Part shown: positions 29,818 to 33,547 of the stretch, piece after piece
Numbering within the stretch: position 1 is the first letter of the stretch
Layout of the letters: every line of letters starts with the position of its first letter
From: Verrucomicrobiota bacterium
GTDB lineage: Bacteria; Verrucomicrobiota; Verrucomicrobiia; Opitutales; Opitutaceae
Length of the DNA: 33,547 bases
NCBI GenBank assembly: GCA_023446735.1
Contig: JAEXPQ010000046.1
Location: forward strand, 1-33,547
Direction of reading: 5' to 3'
Notes under the pieces: model-generated
The model's database searches: none
What the model saw: only the letters and a program-made list of their open reading frames with translations
What the model was told of the DNA's origin: nothing
Position numbers and translations under genes: made by a program

Positions 29818-29860
29818 CGATTTCTGTCGTCCGTCCTCGGTCATCTGTCGTCCGCGATTC
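29818..29860. repeat. Pyrimidine-rich repeat, right arm of inverted repeat around the S23-like gene
   Basis: The 25 nt at 29829-29853 are complementary to 29268-29292 at 20 of 25 positions, and all five differences are transitions. The cluster ends just before the GTG start of the next gene. Confidence 0.8.
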
Positions 29861-29864
29861 CTGC

Positions 29865-30461
29865 GTGAAACGTCTCTTCGACTTCTGCGCGGCGGCGGTG
29901 CTGTTGCTTTTGCTCGCGCCGGTGTTGATCGCCGTGGCGGTGGCGGTGCGCGGGAAGCTTGGTTCGCCGGTCTTGTTTCGCCAACAGCGACCGGGGCTGG
30001 GCGGGCGGATCTTCACGTGCGTGAAGTTCCGTTCGATGCGCGACGCCAACGGGCCCGACGGGCGAACGTTGGCCGATGCGGAGCGGCTCACGCCGTTCGG
30101 GCTTTGGCTGCGCGGCTCCAGTCTCGATGAGTTGCCCGAACTGTGGAACATCCTGCGCGGCGACATGAGCCTCGTCGGGCCGCGGCCGTTGCTCGTCGAA
30201 TACCTCGACTACTACACCCCGGAGGAGGCGCGGCGGCACGAGGTGCGGCCGGGATTGACCGGTTGGGCCCAGATCCACGGGCGCAACGCGACCACCTGGG
30301 ACGAGCGTCTGCAACTCGATGCCTGGTACGCGGCCAATCGCACGTTCTGGCTCGATCTCAAGATCCTCTGGCGGACGTTGGCGCTGGTTTGTTCGAAGGA
30401 GGGGATTTCCGCCCCCGGCGAAGCGACGATGCCGAAACTGCGCCCGAAGGGCCAGCGGTGA
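29865..30461 (+). CDS. PglC-like monotopic phosphoglycosyl transferase
   Basis: This 198-residue enzyme starts a glycan by moving a sugar-1-phosphate from a UDP-sugar onto undecaprenyl phosphate. It has the small PglC size without the extra membrane domain of WbaP/CpsE. Features: VKRLFDFCAAAVLLLLLAPVL (re-entrant membrane helix, residues 1-21), RQQRPGLGGRIFTCVKFRSM near 42, LRGSSLDELPELWNILRGDMSLVGPRP near 84, where the Asp-Glu dyad is the catalytic pair, and HEVRPGLTGWAQIHGRN near 126. I chose GTG 29865 because upstream codons are translated repeat DNA. A PglC-type enzyme followed by a PglD-like enzyme suggests a di-N-acylated bacillosamine-like sugar. Confidence 0.92.
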   Translation: MKRLFDFCAAAVLLLLLAPVLIAVAVAVRGKLGSPVLFRQQRPGLGGRIFTCVKFRSMRDANGPDGRTLADAERLTPFGLWLRGSSLDELPELWNILRGDMSLVGPRPLLVEYLDYYTPEEARRHEVRPGLTGWAQIHGRNATTWDERLQLDAWYAANRTFWLDLKILWRTLALVCSKEGISAPGEATMPKLRPKGQR

Positions 30462-30516
30462 GGTTGCGCGTGTCGCGAAACCTTCGGACTCGCGGGCCTC
30501 GCGTCCTTGGAGCCCA

Positions 30517-30543
30517 GAACTCCGAACTCTGAACTCTGAACTC
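30517..30543. repeat. Four 7-nt tandem units (GAACTCY)
   Basis: GAACTC recurs at 30517, 30524, 30531 and 30538 with one spacer base each, in the gap between the PglC-like and ACP genes. It is a microsatellite-like array that could vary in number; its place outside genes would alter only spacing. Confidence 0.8.
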
Positions 30544-30614
30544 GCACCGCCACCGTGCCGCAAACTCCTCCCTCGACACTGCTCGTCACCGAGAAGAGGC
30601 TGCGGCCCGTCCCC

Positions 30615-30899
30615 ATGGCTTTGCGCAAACCCGCATCAACCGAATCTGTCCGGCGCTTGATCGTGGCCACGTTGCCGGAGGTGGCGCGGAGCGGCGCCAA
30701 TCCCGCGATCTTCGGAGCAGCCGGCGCGCTCGACAGTCTCGCGCTGGTGAACTTTCTCTCCGACCTCGAATACCGCCTTGCCGAGGAGTTCGGTCGAGAG
30801 GTGGTGCTGGCGAGCGAACAGGCGATGAGTCGGGCGCGGTCGCCGTTTCGCGATGTGGAGACCTTGGCCGCGTATGTGGCCGAGTTGCTCGCCGAGTGA
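30615..30899 (+). CDS. Acyl carrier protein
   Basis: This small 94-residue protein has the acyl carrier fold. The key motif is GALDSLALVNFLSDLEYRL, in which Ser41 is the expected attachment site for the 4'-phosphopantetheine arm. The helix pattern on both sides (SVRRLIVATLPEVA before, DVETLAAYVAELLAE after) is normal. I chose the ATG at 30615; a GTG at 30555 would add 20 residues from poorly conserved sequence. The gene is followed closely by an SDR and an AMP-ligase gene, so it probably carries an acyl group made for sugar modification rather than acting in bulk fatty-acid synthesis. Confidence 0.88.
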   Translation: MALRKPASTESVRRLIVATLPEVARSGANPAIFGAAGALDSLALVNFLSDLEYRLAEEFGREVVLASEQAMSRARSPFRDVETLAAYVAELLAE

Positions 30900-30924
30900 G
30901 CGTCGGCGCCGTTCCCTCGTTCCC

Positions 30925-31635
30925 ATGAAACGCACCGAGCGCGTCATCCTCATCACCGGCACAAGCCGTGGCATCGGGCGAGGTCTGGCGGAACATTTCC
31001 TGAAGGACGGCGCCACGGTCTGCGGTTGCAGCCGCGGACCCGCGACGCTCCGGCACCGTCGCTATGCGCATTGGTCGCTCGAGGTGGCCGACGAGAAGGC
31101 GGTGGTGGCGATGGTCCGCGAGGTGGTGCGGCGTTTCGGTCGGATCGATGCGTTGATCAACAACGCCGGCATCGCCGCGATGAACCACGCGTTGCTCACC
31201 CCCGCCGCGACCGCGCAGGCCATCATGGCGACCAATTTCCAGGGCACCTTCCTGTTTTGTCGCGAGGTTGCGAAGACGATGGTGCGCCGCAAGCAGGGGC
31301 GGATCGTGAACTTCTCGACCGTGGCGACGCCGTTGCGCCTCGAGGGCGAGGCGCTCTATGCCGCCAGCAAGGCCGCGGTCGAATCGTTCACCCAGGTGCT
31401 GGCCCGCGAGCTAGGGGGCACCGGAGTGACCGTCAACGCCGTGGGACCGACTCCCGTCCCGACCGACCTGGTCAAGAACGTGCCTGCGGCGAAGATGGAG
31501 GCGTTGCTCGGCCGCCAGGCCATCCGACGCTTCGGCACCGTGGGGGATGTGGCCAACGTGGTGGAGTTCTTCCTGTCGCCATCTAGCGAATTTGTCACCG
31601 GACAGGTGCTTTACCTCGGCGGGGTGACCGGCTGA
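30925..31635 (+). CDS. SDR-family reductase (FabG-like 3-oxoacyl-ACP reductase)
   Basis: This is a 236-residue classical short-chain dehydrogenase. Features: ILITGTSRGIGRGLAEHF (cofactor-binding TGxxxGxG, residues 9-25), LINNAGIAAMNH (NNAG, near 85), NFSTVATP (catalytic Ser near 130), and ALYAASKAAVESFTQVLAREL (YxxxK near 145). The Arg after the glycine motif suggests NADPH. It resembles FabG, which reduces 3-oxoacyl-ACP to 3-hydroxyacyl-ACP. The next-door ACP and ligase genes make an acyl-ACP substrate likely, for example to form a 3-hydroxyacyl group for sugar N-acylation; this is an inference. Spacing is 25 nt after the ACP gene and 16 nt before the ligase. Confidence 0.88.
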   Translation: MKRTERVILITGTSRGIGRGLAEHFLKDGATVCGCSRGPATLRHRRYAHWSLEVADEKAVVAMVREVVRRFGRIDALINNAGIAAMNHALLTPAATAQAIMATNFQGTFLFCREVAKTMVRRKQGRIVNFSTVATPLRLEGEALYAASKAAVESFTQVLARELGGTGVTVNAVGPTPVPTDLVKNVPAAKMEALLGRQAIRRFGTVGDVANVVEFFLSPSSEFVTGQVLYLGGVTG

Positions 31636-31651
31636 AGATCGACGCCTCCCG

Positions 31652-33031
31652 ATGCCCGACAACGAGGTCCTCAGTCCCGCCTTCCTGCTCACCTTGATCG
31701 AGCGCCGCGCCATGCGCGACCTCTGGGTCGACGACCGGTGCGTGCGCACTTGGCGGGAGCTCGGCTCTGCGGTGCGGGCGGCCCAAGGCGCCTGTGCGGG
31801 CGCCGGGGTGAAGCCCGGCGACATCGTGCTCACCCCTGGCGAGGCGACCTTCGAGGCGCTCGCGTGGTTGTTCGGCGCGGCGCTGGCCGGTGCGGTCGTG
31901 GCGCCGTTGCGCGCGGAACGGGAGGGCGAGCTCGAAACCTGGCGGCGGCACGCCGCGCCGCGTTGGCGCACCAACGGCATGGCGCTCGCCGCGTTGCCGG
32001 CGAGCGAGCCCTCGGCGGAGGCGGCGCGTCTGCTGGAGCCGCTGCGCACCGCGGGCCGGCCGGGCTTGATCCTCGCCACGGGCGGCACCAGCGGTGCGCC
32101 GAAGCTCGTGCTGCACGATCTCGCGGCCTTGCTGGCGACGGTGCCGGTCAAACAGAGCGCGGCGCGCCGCATCATGCCGCTGATGCGCTTCGACCACATT
32201 GGAGGACTGGACATGGCTTGGCGCGCGCTCGGCAGCGGCCATGTGCTCGTCGCTCCGCCGGCGGAGATCACCCCCGAGACCGTGGCGGCCGCGGTTGAAC
32301 GCCATGGCGTGGAAGTGATGCCCGCGACCCCGAGTTTCCTGAACCTGTTGCTCGCCGCCGAAGCGCATCGCAACCATGCGCTCGGCTCGCTGCGCATCGT
32401 GCCGTACGGCGCCGAGCCGATGAGCGTGGGCCTGCTCGCGCGGCTGCGTTCGGCGCTGCCGAAGGTCGATTTCGTCCAGCGCTTCGGCACGAGCGAGACG
32501 GGCGCGTTGCCGGTCGTCGAGTCGGGGGCGGGCTTGGTGCTGGGCGACGATGCGGCTGGTTTCCAGTGGAAGATCGTCGATGCCGAGCTTTGGGTACGCA
32601 GCCCCGCGCAAGCGCTCGGCTATCTCGCCGGCGAAGCGGGCGGCCTCGGTCGCGACGGCTGGTTTCGCACCGGAGACCTCGCGGAACGGCTGCCCGACGG
32701 TTCCGTGCGCGTGCTCGGGCGGCGCGAGGAGCTGATCAACGTCGGCGGCGAGAAGGTCCTCCCCGCCGAGGTCGAGGGAGTGTTGCAGACGCATCCGCAG
32801 GTGGCCGACTGCCGCGTGCACGCGGAGCGCAACGCGCTCCTCGGTCAGGTAGTCGCCGCGGAGGTCGTCTGGCGCGGACCGGAGGCGGACGCGGTGGCGG
32901 TGAAACGGGCCTTGCACGATTTTGCGGGCGATCGCCTGCCGCGGCACAAACTTCCGGCCACGGTGCGGCTCGTGTCCGCCGTGACGGCGACCCGGAACCT
33001 CAAGAAGAGCCGGAGCGTTTCTCCGCCATGA
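31652..33031 (+). CDS. AMP-dependent acyl ligase (ANL superfamily)
   Basis: This 459-residue adenylating enzyme activates a carboxylic acid as an acyl-AMP and passes it to a thiol (CoA or ACP). Motifs: LILATGGTSGAPKLVLHD near 147 (P-loop A3), VQRFGTSETGALP near 275 (A5), WFRTGDLAERLPDGSVRVLGRREELINVGGEKVLPAEVE near 335-373 (A7/A8), and RNLKKSR near the C-terminus with the A10 lysine. It is shorter than typical acyl-CoA synthetases. With an ACP two genes upstream it may act as an acyl-ACP synthetase, but the thiol partner cannot be proven from sequence. Its stop overlaps the next ATG (ATGA, 33028-33031), so they are coupled. Confidence 0.88.
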   Translation: MPDNEVLSPAFLLTLIERRAMRDLWVDDRCVRTWRELGSAVRAAQGACAGAGVKPGDIVLTPGEATFEALAWLFGAALAGAVVAPLRAEREGELETWRRHAAPRWRTNGMALAALPASEPSAEAARLLEPLRTAGRPGLILATGGTSGAPKLVLHDLAALLATVPVKQSAARRIMPLMRFDHIGGLDMAWRALGSGHVLVAPPAEITPETVAAAVERHGVEVMPATPSFLNLLLAAEAHRNHALGSLRIVPYGAEPMSVGLLARLRSALPKVDFVQRFGTSETGALPVVESGAGLVLGDDAAGFQWKIVDAELWVRSPAQALGYLAGEAGGLGRDGWFRTGDLAERLPDGSVRVLGRREELINVGGEKVLPAEVEGVLQTHPQVADCRVHAERNALLGQVVAAEVVWRGPEADAVAVKRALHDFAGDRLPRHKLPATVRLVSAVTATRNLKKSRSVSPP

Positions 33032-33547
33032 GACAGTTGCTGATCGTCGGTGCGGGTGGTTTCGGCCGCGAGGTGCTCGACTGGGCCTGCCAATCGGCGG
33101 CGCACGGTCGCGACTGGATCGTGAAGGGTTTTCTCGACGACAATCCGCGGGCGCTCGATGGCACCGGTGCGGAGGCCACGGTGCTCGGCCCGGTCGGCTC
33201 CCATCGGCCCGGGTTGGACGATGTGTTTGTCTGTGCGATGGGCAACGTCGCCGCGAAGCGGCGGTGCGTGGGGGTGCTCCGCGCCAAGGGGGCGATCTTC
33301 ACCCGCGTGATCCATCCCTCGGCGGTCGTGGCGAAGTCCGCGGTGCTGGGCGAGGGCGTGATCCTGTGTCCTCACACGGTGGTGACGGCGAACGCTCGTC
33401 TTGGCGACCACGTGGCCGTCAATCTCCACTCGACGGTCGCGCACGACGCGGTCGTGGGCGACTGGTGCCAGTTGCATTGCCATGTGGACATCACCGGCGG
33501 GGTGGTGCTGGGCGAGGGCGTGCTCGTCGGCAGCCATGCCTCGGTGC
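33028..33547 (+). CDS. PglD/NeuD-like sugar acyltransferase, 5' part (cut by window edge)
   Basis: The frame runs open from ATG 33028 to the right edge (173 complete codons). The N-terminal Rossmann-like domain opens RQLLIVGAGGFGREVLDW and carries VKGFLDDNPRALDG, the UDP-sugar-binding part of PglD/NeuD proteins. The left-handed beta-helix begins near residue 94 with VIHPSAVVAKSAVLGEGVIL and hexapeptide repeats, including NLHSTVAHDAVVGDW, where the His is the probable catalytic base. Such enzymes N- or O-acylate sugars, using acetyl-CoA in the known cases. The 3' end is outside the window. The coupled ligase upstream suggests that the acyl donor here could be an acyl-ACP rather than acetyl-CoA. 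Confidence 0.93.
   Translation, partial: MRQLLIVGAGGFGREVLDWACQSAAHGRDWIVKGFLDDNPRALDGTGAEATVLGPVGSHRPGLDDVFVCAMGNVAAKRRCVGVLRAKGAIFTRVIHPSAVVAKSAVLGEGVILCPHTVVTANARLGDHVAVNLHSTVAHDAVVGDWCQLHCHVDITGGVVLGEGVLVGSHASV

Overview
The window is high-GC DNA from a bacterium that I would place in Verrucomicrobiota, most likely near Opitutaceae. This placement is an inference. It rests on gene content (an OPT-family transporter, a GH105 enzyme beside a GH106-like enzyme, a DUF4838 protein, a GbsR/MarR regulator, a free-standing S23-type four-helix-bundle gene) and on the scarcity of clear Shine-Dalgarno sites. No rRNA or tRNA gene was found to test it.

Layout. Positions 1-5000 hold the end of a TPR protein, a convergent OPT transporter, a yefM-yoeB toxin-antitoxin pair with a recognisable operator, an RHS/YD-repeat remnant, and a Rho factor with an unusual N-terminus. 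Positions 5407-9656 hold two secreted proteins suited to rhamnogalacturonan or rhamnoside breakdown (GH105 and a GH106-like TIM barrel), then a GbsR/MarR-type regulator. Positions 9657-10560 are gene-free and full of repeats.

From 10581 to the right edge all genes lie on the plus strand and form a surface-polysaccharide locus. The first block (10581-21401) has an FkbM methyltransferase, a membrane acyltransferase, a Wzx-like flippase, a glycosyltransferase, a Wzy-like polymerase, three GT4 glycosyltransferases and a carbamoyltransferase. A dead IS630-family element (21445-22483) follows. The second block (22529-26536) is a GT4 glycosyltransferase, a WbpV-like nucleotide-sugar reductase/epimerase and a WecA/WbpL-like initiating transferase. 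A DUF4838 protein and an S23-like gene come next. The third block (29865 to the edge) is a PglC-like initiating transferase, an acyl carrier protein, an SDR reductase, an AMP-dependent ligase and a PglD/NeuD-like acyltransferase. Together these look like a module that makes an acyl group on a carrier protein and attaches it to an amino sugar. Synthesis, lipid-linked initiation, assembly, flipping, polymerisation and decoration are therefore all represented.

The most unusual feature is a family of short repeats: purine-rich GACGGAGGAC-type and GTGACARGG-type clusters, plus a 28-nt REP-like palindrome present three times. They fill intergenic spaces, begin exactly at stop codons, bracket the S23-like gene as inverted repeats, and also sit in frame inside four coding sequences of the sugar locus, where they appear as low-complexity G/D/R/T-rich protein segments.
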